DNA of 23,926 nt, taken from positions 1-23,926 of the IMG/VR virus record IMGVR_UViG_3300009702_000087; one strand, given 5' to 3'. A model generated the notes under the pieces. That model made no database searches. It was not told the DNA's origin and saw only the letters and a program-made list of their open reading frames with translations. Made by a program: the position numbers and the translations under genes. This document shows positions 7,104 through 14,386 of the stretch, one piece after another. Position 1 is the first letter of the stretch. Every line of letters begins with the position of its first letter. The stretch comes from a virus.

Positions 7104-7997
7104 ATGTCCACGTCTATCTCTACCGCCTTCATCAAGGCCTACGACACTGAGGTCAAACAGGTCTTCCAGCGTGAGGGCTCGTATCTGCGCGACACCGTGC
7201 AGAAAAAGACCGGCGTCGTCGGCTCTACGGCGGTGTTCCAGAAGGTCGGCACGGGTTCGGCGACCACCAAGGCACGCAACGGCATGATCGTGCCGATGAA
7301 CCAGACGCACACGGCGCCGTCGGTCACCTTGGTCGATTTCTATGCCGCCGATTACGTCGATCGACTCGATGAGGTCAAAACCAACATCAACGAGCGCGAT
7401 GTCATCGCCCGCGGCGGTGCCATGGCTCTCGGCCGGAAGCTGGACAGCCAGATCACCACGGTTCTGGACACCACGTCACAGTCTACGGTCACTCTGACCA
7501 CGACTAACAAGGGCACCGTTCTCGCCACCGCCTTGGAGTTCACCGAGGCACTTTGGAGCAACGACGTGCCCAATCGGGGCGACGTGTATGCCGCTGTGAC
7601 CTCGCGTTTCTGGTCGCAGTTGAGCACGCTCGATCAGTTCGGTCATGCGGACTACGTGCGCGCCGACGGCCAGGTGTTCGTATCCGGCCCCGATGTCGGT
7701 CGCAACAAGTTCAAGGACTGGCTGGGTGCCAAGTGGACCATGTTCACTGGGCTCCCCGGCGAGGGCACGGCGACGGCCAAGAACTTCATCTGGCACAGGA
7801 ACGCCGTCGGTTACGCCTCGGCCGCGGATGCCAGGAACATCGCAGGTAGCGGCGAAGTGGCGGCCGACATCAACTTCGTGGCCGAACGGGATGCTTATCT
7901 CATCACCCACGTGATGAGCGGCAACGCGGTCATGATCGACGACACGGGCGTCATCGAAGGCGATGTCGATGACACCGCCGCCATCGTCACGTCGTAA
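7104..7997 (+). CDS. Major capsid protein
   Basis: A 297-residue protein directly after the scaffold, with AGGGGA eight bases before the ATG. The N-terminal arm (FIKAYDTEVKQVFQREGSYL, then RDTVQKKTGV) and the core (VDFYAADYVDRLDEVKTNIN, then ERDVIARGGAMALGRKLD) match podovirus and related capsid proteins of HK97 fold, where the Asp-x2-Asp...Arg-x3-Gly-x-Ala-Leu-Gly-Arg-x2-Asp pattern marks the spine helix. The later part has GRNKFKDWLGAKWTMFTGLP, FIWHRNAVGYA and VMSGNAVMIDDTGVI. It is somewhat shorter than T7 gp10A (about 345). No slippery site for a minor capsid readthrough was seen at the end; the stop is TAA. Identity is by pattern and position, and both agree. Confidence 0.93.
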   Translation: MSTSISTAFIKAYDTEVKQVFQREGSYLRDTVQKKTGVVGSTAVFQKVGTGSATTKARNGMIVPMNQTHTAPSVTLVDFYAADYVDRLDEVKTNINERDVIARGGAMALGRKLDSQITTVLDTTSQSTVTLTTTNKGTVLATALEFTEALWSNDVPNRGDVYAAVTSRFWSQLSTLDQFGHADYVRADGQVFVSGPDVGRNKFKDWLGAKWTMFTGLPGEGTATAKNFIWHRNAVGYASAADARNIAGSGEVAADINFVAERDAYLITHVMSGNAVMIDDTGVIEGDVDDTAAIVTS

Positions 7998-8010
7998 GGA
8001 GGGCTGAAGG

Positions 8011-8304
8011 ATGGCTTTCGACTCCAGTAACCTTGTCCGGATGGCCGGTGGCAATGGCTTCGGTCTCTACCGCTACGACACGACCGACGCTCTGAGCGTG
8101 GTTGCCGCGTCGGGCTACATGAACAACTCCGATGACACGCTCAACCTCGTGGTGGGCGACATCATCGAGGTTGTCGTTTGGCCATCGGCTGTGCGAACGG
8201 GCATACCGTCAGACATCGGTCGCCACGTCGTCATGCAGGTGACGGCCGGCTCGGTCGATCTCTCCGACGATCTGTTGGTGGCTACGCCGGCCACCGGCAC
8301 CTGA
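8011..8304 (+). CDS. Small head protein downstream of capsid
   Basis: A 97-residue protein with an ideal AAGGAGGG (7996-8003) seven bases before the ATG, suggesting high expression. It begins MAFDSSNLVRMAGGNGFGLY and contains YDTTDALSVVAASGYMN, then LNLVVGDIIEVVV and strand-rich sequence to the end. Short beta proteins with Gly-Gly-Asn-Gly-Phe-x-Leu-(Tyr/Trp) near the start and a Gly-Tyr-(Met/Phe)-Asn motif are common immediately after phage capsid genes. A decoration or stabilising protein is likely from position and expression signal, but the family function is not known to me. Confidence 0.78.
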   Translation: MAFDSSNLVRMAGGNGFGLYRYDTTDALSVVAASGYMNNSDDTLNLVVGDIIEVVVWPSAVRTGIPSDIGRHVVMQVTAGSVDLSDDLLVATPATGT

Positions 8305-8327
8305 CGCCCGCAGGGGAGGGGTTGGAC

Positions 8328-8333
8328 AGGAGG
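8328..8333 (+). promoter_or_regulatory. Shine-Dalgarno at unusual distance before the first glycosyltransferase
   Basis: AGGAGG is a strong match but lies 14 bases before ATG 8348, longer than the usual 5-9. No start codon in the same frame lies closer, so either initiation is weak or the intervening bases fold. It marks a new translation unit after the 43-base gap that follows the head module. Confidence 0.4.
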
Positions 8334-8347
8334 TTCGATCTCTCCCC

Positions 8348-9115
8348 ATGCACGTCCGCGTCATGCCTTCTCTGGGCGATGCCATCTACTGCCGCCCTTT
8401 CGTCAAGGCGTTCGCCACATCGATCGAGACCAAATGGCCGGCGCTATTCTCGGACCTTGTGTTTCGTGGCGGCGACGACAGAACAATCGCGCCGCGCTAC
8501 GACTCCAAGAACCTGGCGCTCGGCAGCATCCCCCAGGCCATCGGCCGCTTCTTTCCGCCGTTGTCGGAAATCCGCCTGGACCTGCCTCCCGTTGCGCCCT
8601 CGGGTCGGCCGCCCTATGCGCTCGTTCGCGCACCGACGCTCCGGTCCAGATTCTACGCCCCCGCTCGCAACCCGGACGCCCGCTACATCCGCCAGGCCGG
8701 CGAGATCGTCCGCGCGCGCGGTTATCGGCTCATCGGCATCGGGACGGTCGGACCGGACGAGGTGTTCGACGGCGATCCGCCCGTCGTCGATGAAGCCTTC
8801 TGGCACGGCGAACTCGCGATCGAAGAATTGCTCGCTCTGGTCGCGGGCGCGTCGCTGATCGTTGCCGGCCCAGGATGGACCGTGCCGGCCTCCATGGCCT
8901 ACGGCGTTCCACACGTCATCGTCTACGGCGGCGCTGCCAAGTGGAACTCCGTGGACAAGCTGATCGACGAAAGGATGCCGAAGCCGCGTCTGGCGACCGT
9001 AGAGCCCGACGGGTTCTGTAGGGGATGCAAGGATGTCAGACACGACTGCGACAAGAGGATCACCGGGTTCGAAGAGAAGTTCTCCGATGCACTTGATCAC
9101 GCGATGTGTCTGTGA
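8348..9115 (+). CDS. GT-B glycosyltransferase, GT9/heptosyltransferase-like
   Basis: A 255-residue protein. The N-terminus MHVRVMPSLGDAIYCRPFVK has the Gly-x-Gly-Asp-like loop (Ser-Leu-Gly-Asp11) of GT9 heptosyltransferase-type enzymes, in which the Asp is the presumed base. The C-terminal lobe has LLALVAGASLIVAGPGWTVP followed by ASMAYGVPHVIVYGG, the nucleotide-sugar-binding half of GT-B folds. It is shorter than typical heptosyltransferases (about 320-350), so the N-terminal lobe is reduced. Near the end there is a Cys cluster (FCRGCKDVRHDCDKRI) of the C-x2-C-x6-C type, perhaps metal-binding or disulfide-forming. It is the first gene of a three-gene sugar cassette between head and tail genes and overlaps the methyltransferase gene. 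Donor and acceptor are unknown. Confidence 0.8.
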   Translation: MHVRVMPSLGDAIYCRPFVKAFATSIETKWPALFSDLVFRGGDDRTIAPRYDSKNLALGSIPQAIGRFFPPLSEIRLDLPPVAPSGRPPYALVRAPTLRSRFYAPARNPDARYIRQAGEIVRARGYRLIGIGTVGPDEVFDGDPPVVDEAFWHGELAIEELLALVAGASLIVAGPGWTVPASMAYGVPHVIVYGGAAKWNSVDKLIDERMPKPRLATVEPDGFCRGCKDVRHDCDKRITGFEEKFSDALDHAMCL

Positions 9116-9737
9116 CGGCGTGATCTTCGAGCCCGCGCGCATGCACGGCATCGACATCATGAGATGTGCGCGTTGCGGCGTACTTCATCAATGTATCCAC
9201 ATGACGACAGACGATTTGGCAAAGTGGTACAAGAAAGAGTATCACGACAGCGTTTACACGCACGACTACTACCACGATGCCGACGTTGCGCGCCGTCGCA
9301 TCGCTCGCTATACTCAAGCGTTGAAGCCGACAGTCCTTGATGTAGGTTGCGGCAACGGCGCTTTCGTGGACGCTTGTCGCGAGATCGGGGTCGAGGCCAT
9401 AGGCCAGGACATCGGAGGCTACGCCGCGGATGTATATGAATCGATCGAGAGCATGGACGGTTCGTTCAGGACCGTGACGCTGCATGACGTTCTCGAACAC
9501 GTCATCGACCCCAAGGCGACATTGCGCTCTGTCCGCCGCTTGCTCGATGCGGGCGGCTGGCTGATCGTGGACTTCCCGGATTTCTTCTCGAAGGCGGGCC
9601 GCCACCACTGGAAGGCGATCGAGCACCTTTGGATGCTCGGCCGCGACGATATTAGAAACCTCCTCGGGGATGCGGGGTTCGTCGTGCGCAAGATCGACGA
9701 GCCAATCCCTGGCAGATTCGTGGTGTACGCACAATGA
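9087..9737 (+). CDS. Zinc-ribbon SAM-dependent methyltransferase
   Basis: The start at ATG 9087 (216 residues) is preferred because GAAGAGAAG lies seven bases before it and the protein then opens just before the metal-site cysteines; ATG 9033 in the same frame would add 18 low-complexity residues. The N-terminus has C7-x-C9 and C27-x2-C30, a likely zinc ribbon. Motif I is VLDVGCGNGAF (residues 83-93), and HDVLEHVIDP follows, the usual class I methyltransferase acceptor-side loop; then LRSVRRLLDAGGWLIVDFPD. Zinc-ribbon class I methyltransferases often act on sugars or nucleotide-sugars, so glycan methylation fits its place between two glycosyltransferases. Part of the 5' half looks more A+T-rich than its neighbours. 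It overlaps the next gene by ATGA. Confidence 0.85.
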   Translation: MHLITRCVCDGVIFEPARMHGIDIMRCARCGVLHQCIHMTTDDLAKWYKKEYHDSVYTHDYYHDADVARRRIARYTQALKPTVLDVGCGNGAFVDACREIGVEAIGQDIGGYAADVYESIESMDGSFRTVTLHDVLEHVIDPKATLRSVRRLLDAGGWLIVDFPDFFSKAGRHHWKAIEHLWMLGRDDIRNLLGDAGFVVRKIDEPIPGRFVVYAQ

Positions 9738-10651
9738 CCACTGCACGCATCCTGGTGCCTCCTGGCATCGGCGACATCTACTGGGTGTTCGTGAAGTTGC
9801 GCGGCTTCATGGCCGACAAGGGCATAGAAAGGGCCGAAATATGGATCGACGCACCTGACGACAAGCGCCGCTCGCTTGGCTTCGTCGAGCGGGTGCCCTT
9901 TGTCGAGGCAGGCGGGTATTTCGACCGGCGATCCGTCGATCCGAGGCCGGAAGGCCATCTGTCAGGCTGGAAGGCGCGGGCTGCTCGCAAGGAGGCTTAC
10001 ACCAGGGACGCGCGTCATGCCTTCCCGGACATAGACGGGTTCGACTGGTTCATCTCCTTCAACGGTTCGGTAGACGCGGGACGCTCACTCGATGAGATCG
10101 AGCCGCAATGGCCGGCGAATTGGGATCTCGGACTGATTGAGACCCACAGGGACCGGGCCTTCGGCGCGCGCGCCGTCGAGAAGCATGGGGATTACGTCGT
10201 CGCCGCCTTCTTCGATCACGGCATGTATCGGAAGTGGCTGCGCGACATCGACGCCGATGCGATCTCGGGCATCCTGCGGCGCATAGCCGATGCGACAGGA
10301 CATCGTATCGTGCTGGTCGGGGCGAAATGGGATTTGTCGCCGCTGAACCGTGCGTTGCTCGACGCCGGTGGCGACTACCTGGTTTCCGAAATCGGCAACA
10401 CGACGATCGGAGACTATTTCGGGATGCTCCGGCGCGCCAAGGGCTGCATCGGGTTCCCCGCCGGCAACACCATGATGGGTGCCATCCTCGGCATCCCTAC
10501 AGTCCTGATATGGAACCGGCATTTTGCGGAGGGGATGTGGACGAATGCGCTGCCGCCGAACAGCCCGCACTATCTGCCGCTGGACAGCGCGCTCGGTGGC
10601 GAGGCGATCGCCGAGCGTGCGGCACAACATCTTGTGACGCAGACGGTCTAG
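9734..10651 (+). CDS. Second GT-B glycosyltransferase, GT9/heptosyltransferase-like
   Basis: A 305-residue protein starting in an ATGA overlap with the methyltransferase gene. It opens with ARILVPPGIGDIYWVFVKLR, again the Gly-x-Gly-Asp loop (Gly11-Ile-Gly-Asp14) of GT9-like enzymes. The C-terminal lobe has HRIVLVGAKWDLSPLNRALL, then IGDYFGMLRRAKGCIGFPAG followed by NTMMGAILGIPTVLIWNRHF, matching the donor-site helix of GT-B folds (site of the usual Asp-Ser-Gly-x2-His motif, here replaced by Pro-Ala-Gly-Asn-Thr). It is too different from the first glycosyltransferase to be a recent duplicate. With the methyltransferase it could build a short methylated glycan. Substrate unknown. Confidence 0.82.
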   Translation: MTTARILVPPGIGDIYWVFVKLRGFMADKGIERAEIWIDAPDDKRRSLGFVERVPFVEAGGYFDRRSVDPRPEGHLSGWKARAARKEAYTRDARHAFPDIDGFDWFISFNGSVDAGRSLDEIEPQWPANWDLGLIETHRDRAFGARAVEKHGDYVVAAFFDHGMYRKWLRDIDADAISGILRRIADATGHRIVLVGAKWDLSPLNRALLDAGGDYLVSEIGNTTIGDYFGMLRRAKGCIGFPAGNTMMGAILGIPTVLIWNRHFAEGMWTNALPPNSPHYLPLDSALGGEAIAERAAQHLVTQTV

Positions 10652-10721
10652 CTGCGGCACACTTGCCGATTGCATCATTGCAGACTACCATTCGGCACCT
10701 GGACGTTTCATGCGAGGAACC

Positions 10722-11240
10722 ATGAGCAAGACGATCGCCCCCCAGGAAATGATGATGCTCAACGACAACCCCGTGATCCGCACGGTCTGCTCGCCGCAGT
10801 TCATCACCGGGGACATGGTGAAGCGCCACGTGCGGCGCGCCAACCTCGCCGTCGGCGACACCGTGATGGTGCAGTGTTTCAGCCACGATCGGGAACACTT
10901 GATCGCCGAGGTCGAGTACAGGGTGACGGCGCGCGTCACCTCGATCAAGGTAGTCGAGAAGCCCGACTTTTCGACGCATCAGAGCGAGGAGACCGGCTAC
11001 GAGGTCAGGCAGTGGTCCGATTGGTGTTATGTCGATGAACCGCTGCCGACTGTGAGCCACGCTCAGCGGCTCGATCCGGTAGCGTCATCCGAAGTGTCTG
11101 ACGATCGCGCGATCGTAAAGTGGAACGTCGGCAAACGGGCCTACGAGGTGATCTCTGCGGGCGAGGTCGTCGGCGAGTACAACGATAAGGACGCGGCTCT
11201 GTACGCAGCCTCGGCGCATGGGACGACCGCGGCGGCCTGA
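10722..11240 (+). CDS. Hypothetical protein preceding tail tubular protein A
   Basis: The ATG at 10722 (172 residues) follows a GAGGA run; ATG 10710 in the same frame has no ribosome site. The N-terminal ~110 residues are a conserved-looking domain: SPQFITGDMVKRHVRRANLA followed by VGDTVMVQCFSHDREHL, then strands (AEVEYRVTARVTSIKVVE) and a YEVRQWSDWCY motif. The Asp-Thr-Val-x-Val-Gln core suggests a small beta barrel. The C-terminal ~45 residues (AIVKWNVGKRAYEVISAGEV, then YNDKDAALYAAS) look like a separate short repeat found at the ends of phage proteins. No function is assigned. Its stop overlaps the tail tubular A start (TGATG), so it belongs to the tail operon. Confidence 0.75.
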   Translation: MSKTIAPQEMMMLNDNPVIRTVCSPQFITGDMVKRHVRRANLAVGDTVMVQCFSHDREHLIAEVEYRVTARVTSIKVVEKPDFSTHQSEETGYEVRQWSDWCYVDEPLPTVSHAQRLDPVASSEVSDDRAIVKWNVGKRAYEVISAGEVVGEYNDKDAALYAASAHGTTAAA

Positions 11241-11848
11241 TGGCTATCAGCACCACTGGGATCGCCAATAGAGCCCTGAGACTTCTCAAGGCGCGCCGCA
11301 TCACGTCGATCGACGATGGCTCGAAAAATGCCAACGTCGTCTCGGACGTGTTCGATTCAGTGCGCGACGATCTTCTCCGCTCTCACACCTGGCGGTTCGC
11401 TCTCAGGCTCGTCGAGTTGGGCAGGCTCGCGACCGCGCCGGCGTTCAAATGGGACTACGCCTATGCGCTGCCGAGCGACTGGATTCGTACCTTCCGTGTC
11501 TCCGACAACGACGCCGGAACCGGAGGAATCGCTTATGAGGAAGGCGAGGCCGAAAATACCGGGGCGATCCTGACCTCAGCCCAGAACGTCTACCTCATGT
11601 ATGTCTACCGCGTCACCGATCCGAACCGGATGCCACCGGATTTCCAGACCGCGCTCGCCTATGCGCTGGCGGTGGATATGCCTGGGATTTCCAACGTCAG
11701 CGCCGCGGAATGGCAGCTTTTGGAACGTCGAGCGTCCAGAAAGCTGATCCGCGCCAAGTCTGCGAGCTCGCTAGGTTCGCCACCATCGCCACGACCGACC
11801 GGCACCTGGTCGGCCTCGCGACAGGCATGGCGCGGGCCCACGGCTTAG
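11240..11848 (+). CDS. Tail tubular protein A (T7 gp11-like adaptor)
   Basis: A 202-residue protein, close to T7 gp11 (196). The N-terminus has ISTTGIANRALRLLKARRIT, then DDLLRSHTWRFALRLVELGR followed by YAYALPSDWIRTFRVSD: the Leu-Leu-x-Ser-(His/Tyr)-x-Trp-x-Phe-Ala and Tyr-x-Leu-Pro-x-Asp-(Trp/Cys) motifs are characteristic of this family. It would form the dodecameric adaptor between portal and nozzle. The last ~35 residues are Ser/Pro/Arg-rich and probably flexible. Start is fixed by the TGATG overlap with the preceding stop. The nozzle gene follows after four bases. Confidence 0.92.
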   Translation: MAISTTGIANRALRLLKARRITSIDDGSKNANVVSDVFDSVRDDLLRSHTWRFALRLVELGRLATAPAFKWDYAYALPSDWIRTFRVSDNDAGTGGIAYEEGEAENTGAILTSAQNVYLMYVYRVTDPNRMPPDFQTALAYALAVDMPGISNVSAAEWQLLERRASRKLIRAKSASSLGSPPSPRPTGTWSASRQAWRGPTA

Positions 11849-11852
11849 CCCG

Positions 11853-12656
11853 ATGGTCAAGTCGAACCCGTTCCTGCCCCTGTTCTCGGCGGGCGAGCTT
11901 TCACCGCGTCTCGAGGCGCGACTCGACTTCAGTAAATATCCCCAGGGCCTCGAAACCGCTGTCAACCTCATCGCCCTCGCCGAAGGCGGTCTGATGCGGC
12001 GGCCAGGCACCCGGTACGTCGCCGAGGTCAGAGATTCCTCGAAGGCGACGCGGCTCCTGGCCTTCCAGTTCTCCGACATCCAGGCGTACCAGATCGAGAT
12101 GTCGGACAAGGCGTTCCGGTTCTACAGATTCCAGGGGCAGATCGTGGTTCCGCAGACGGATGCGGTGATCGCCAATGGCACGTTCACCTCGGATATCACG
12201 GGCTGGTTCGACCGCAGCACCGGCGGTGTCGGTAACCAGCTAAGCCATGATGCGGCCAACGGTCGGATGACGCTCGAAACCAACGGCACTGCGGCCGACG
12301 ACATCGGATGGGCCGAGCAGATCGTGTCGGTCTCGGCCAGCTTCCAGAACTCGCTGCACGTCCTCAAGTTCCGCGTCATCGGCGCGCCTTCCGACAGGCT
12401 GGAACTGCGCATCGGCACCACCTCGACGGGGAGCGAGATCATCGCCGACAAACTGTACGAGGTCGGCTACCACGCTGTGTCGTTCACGCCGACGGCGGCG
12501 ACCTTCTATGTCCAATTCCGCAACCGCGGCAATTTCCGCGACAAGGATGTGCAGATCGATGATGTGTCCCTGATCTCCAATGCGGCCGTCGAGATCGACA
12601 CGCCATACGCCGCAGCCGATCTTTTCCAGGTGAATGGCCTCAATCGGCCGATGTGA
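11853..12656 (+). CDS. Tail tubular protein B, N-terminal part (T7 gp12-like nozzle), frame-interrupted
   Basis: A 267-residue frame. Residues 1-100 (NPFLPLFSAGELSPRLEARL, then DFSKYPQGLETAVNLIALAE followed by GGLMRRPGTRYVAE) are the conserved start of T7 gp12-type nozzle proteins. Residues ~103-243 are an inserted jelly-roll-like region (ANGTFTSDITGW at one end, DVQIDDVSLIS at the other) resembling carbohydrate-binding modules. The family pattern resumes at VEIDTPYAAADLFQVNG, then the frame ends at TGA 12654-12656. Shifting to the -1 frame near 12638 gives PQSADVIYL, which continues the expected Gln-Ser-Ala-Asp-Val motif straight into the next frame. Together with that frame (577 residues) the length is about 844 residues, like T7 gp12 (794) plus an insert. 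No Shine-Dalgarno precedes ATG 11853; coupling to tail tubular A is likely. Confidence 0.88.
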   Translation: MVKSNPFLPLFSAGELSPRLEARLDFSKYPQGLETAVNLIALAEGGLMRRPGTRYVAEVRDSSKATRLLAFQFSDIQAYQIEMSDKAFRFYRFQGQIVVPQTDAVIANGTFTSDITGWFDRSTGGVGNQLSHDAANGRMTLETNGTAADDIGWAEQIVSVSASFQNSLHVLKFRVIGAPSDRLELRIGTTSTGSEIIADKLYEVGYHAVSFTPTAATFYVQFRNRGNFRDKDVQIDDVSLISNAAVEIDTPYAAADLFQVNGLNRPM

Positions 12657-14386
12657 TCTATCTGTTTCACGGCAGCTATCCCACCTACAAGCTACAACGG
12701 CTCGGGAACAGCGATTGGTCGCTGGTCGAAGTCGCCTGGCAGGACGGTCCCTATTTCGATCAGAACGTGATCGTGCCTGGCACAGTAGGCACCGGCGTTG
12801 GATTGACGCCTGCCGCTACGACTGGCATGGCTATCGCCGTGTCCTCGTCGGCTGCGGGCACCTTCACCGCTGATGATGTCGGGCGTGTTCTCGGGCTCTC
12901 CAATCCCGCATCCGGCACCGATTGGGGATGGGGAGTGGTCGTCGAATACGTATCGGGCAGCCAAGTCAAGGTCGATGTGATGCGTGACTTTGCTGCGACC
13001 ACCCAGACGTTCGTATGGCGTCTAGGCGCGTGGTCGGCAAGGACCGGCTACCCCTCCGCGGGCACCTTCTTCCAACAGCGAATGATGGCCGCCGCCACTA
13101 CGTCGCAGCCCCAGACCTTCTGGGCGTCCAATACCAGCGATTTCGAGACGTTCTCGCCCGATTCGGCGAACCCTACGGGCGTCTGGGACGGTACGGTCCA
13201 GGACGATGACAGCTTCGCCTACACGATCTCGGCAGATCAGGTGAACACGATCCGCTGGATGCGCTCGATCAAGGCGACGATGATGATCGGCACCTTCGGC
13301 GGGACATGGACGATCAGTTCCACCGGCGCGGTCGTGACGCCCACGGACGTGTCCGTGGATGCGGCCACCGTCGATGGCTCGGCGCAGATCGAACCGCTCG
13401 CCATCGGCCGTGTTATCCTGTTCGTGCAGCGCGCCAAGACGAAACTGTGGGAAATGGCCTACCGTTTCCAGTCCGATGGCTTCACGGCAGAGGACATGAC
13501 GCGGCTCGCGCAGCACGTTTTCGAGCGGCCGGGACAGGGCATCGTGGAGATGGCCTATGCGCAGGAGCAGAACGGCATTGTCTGGGTCGTGCGGGGCGAT
13601 GGCACACTGTGCAGCATGACCTTCCGGCGCGAGGAGGACGTGGTTAACTGGTCGCGCCACATTCTGGGTGGAAGTTTCGGCTCGGGTCAGGCCGTGGTCG
13701 AGAGCGTATCGGTCATCCCTGGCGCCGACGGGACCGGACAGGTCAAATCATCCGAAAACCGAGACGAGGTGTGGGTGATCGTCAAGCGTACGATCAACGG
13801 GGCGACGAAGCGCTACGTCGAGTTCATGGAAGGCGACTGGACCACGGGCGACGACCAGGAGGATGCCTACTACACCGATTCGCTAATCACCTATGACGGC
13901 GCGGCGACGGGGACCATCACAGGTCTCTCGCACATCGAAGGCGAAGCGGTGCGCATTCTCGCCGATGGCTCGGTCCACCCCGATCGAACCGTCAGCGGCG
14001 GCTCGGTGACGCTCGACGCGAGCACCTACAAGGTCGTGCAGATCGGGCTCCCGTACAAGCACACTGCCAAGACGCTCAAGATGATCTCGGGGACGGTCGC
14101 AGGCACGCCGGCGGGCAAGACGAAGGAGATTTTCGGAATCACGTTCATCGTGCTGAACTCCCACACTCTCACCTTCGGCCCGGATACGTCGAACCTCGAA
14201 ACGATCGACTTCCGAAAGGTCACCGACCTTATGGACGCGGCGGTACCGTATTTCACCGGCGAGTTCTTCGTCGAGTTCGACGATGACTGGAAAACCGATC
14301 CTCGCATCGTGATCGAATCCAACGACCCGGTACCTTTCTCGTTGCTCGCGCTGGCGCCGGAAATGGACACCCGGGAGACTCGGTGA
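12653..14386 (+). CDS. Tail tubular protein B, C-terminal part (T7 gp12-like nozzle)
   Basis: A 577-residue frame whose first possible start, GTG 12653, overlaps the preceding TGA as GTGA but has no Shine-Dalgarno. The sequence IYLFHGSYPTYKLQRLGNSD continues the gp12 family pattern without a gap, followed by the barrel repeats, WSARTGYPSAGTFFQQRMM, QTFWASNTSDFETFSPDS and RILADGSVHPDRTVSGGSV. The final part, FVEFDDDWKTDPRIVIESND followed by PVPFSLLALAPEM, is the typical family C-terminus. It may be translated by reinitiation, by a -1 frameshift, or only if the frame break is a sequencing error. Hexamers of the whole protein would form the tail nozzle. The stop overlaps the GNAT gene start. Confidence 0.88.
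   Translation: MIYLFHGSYPTYKLQRLGNSDWSLVEVAWQDGPYFDQNVIVPGTVGTGVGLTPAATTGMAIAVSSSAAGTFTADDVGRVLGLSNPASGTDWGWGVVVEYVSGSQVKVDVMRDFAATTQTFVWRLGAWSARTGYPSAGTFFQQRMMAAATTSQPQTFWASNTSDFETFSPDSANPTGVWDGTVQDDDSFAYTISADQVNTIRWMRSIKATMMIGTFGGTWTISSTGAVVTPTDVSVDAATVDGSAQIEPLAIGRVILFVQRAKTKLWEMAYRFQSDGFTAEDMTRLAQHVFERPGQGIVEMAYAQEQNGIVWVVRGDGTLCSMTFRREEDVVNWSRHILGGSFGSGQAVVESVSVIPGADGTGQVKSSENRDEVWVIVKRTINGATKRYVEFMEGDWTTGDDQEDAYYTDSLITYDGAATGTITGLSHIEGEAVRILADGSVHPDRTVSGGSVTLDASTYKVVQIGLPYKHTAKTLKMISGTVAGTPAGKTKEIFGITFIVLNSHTLTFGPDTSNLETIDFRKVTDLMDAAVPYFTGEFFVEFDDDWKTDPRIVIESNDPVPFSLLALAPEMDTRETR

Noticed and set aside
12615-12645. Programmed -1 slippery site in tail tubular protein B
   Set aside because: No canonical X-XXY-YYZ heptamer in the correct phase was found; the nearest is TCTTTTC, in which only the second codon could re-pair. 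The frame break itself is kept as a finding.
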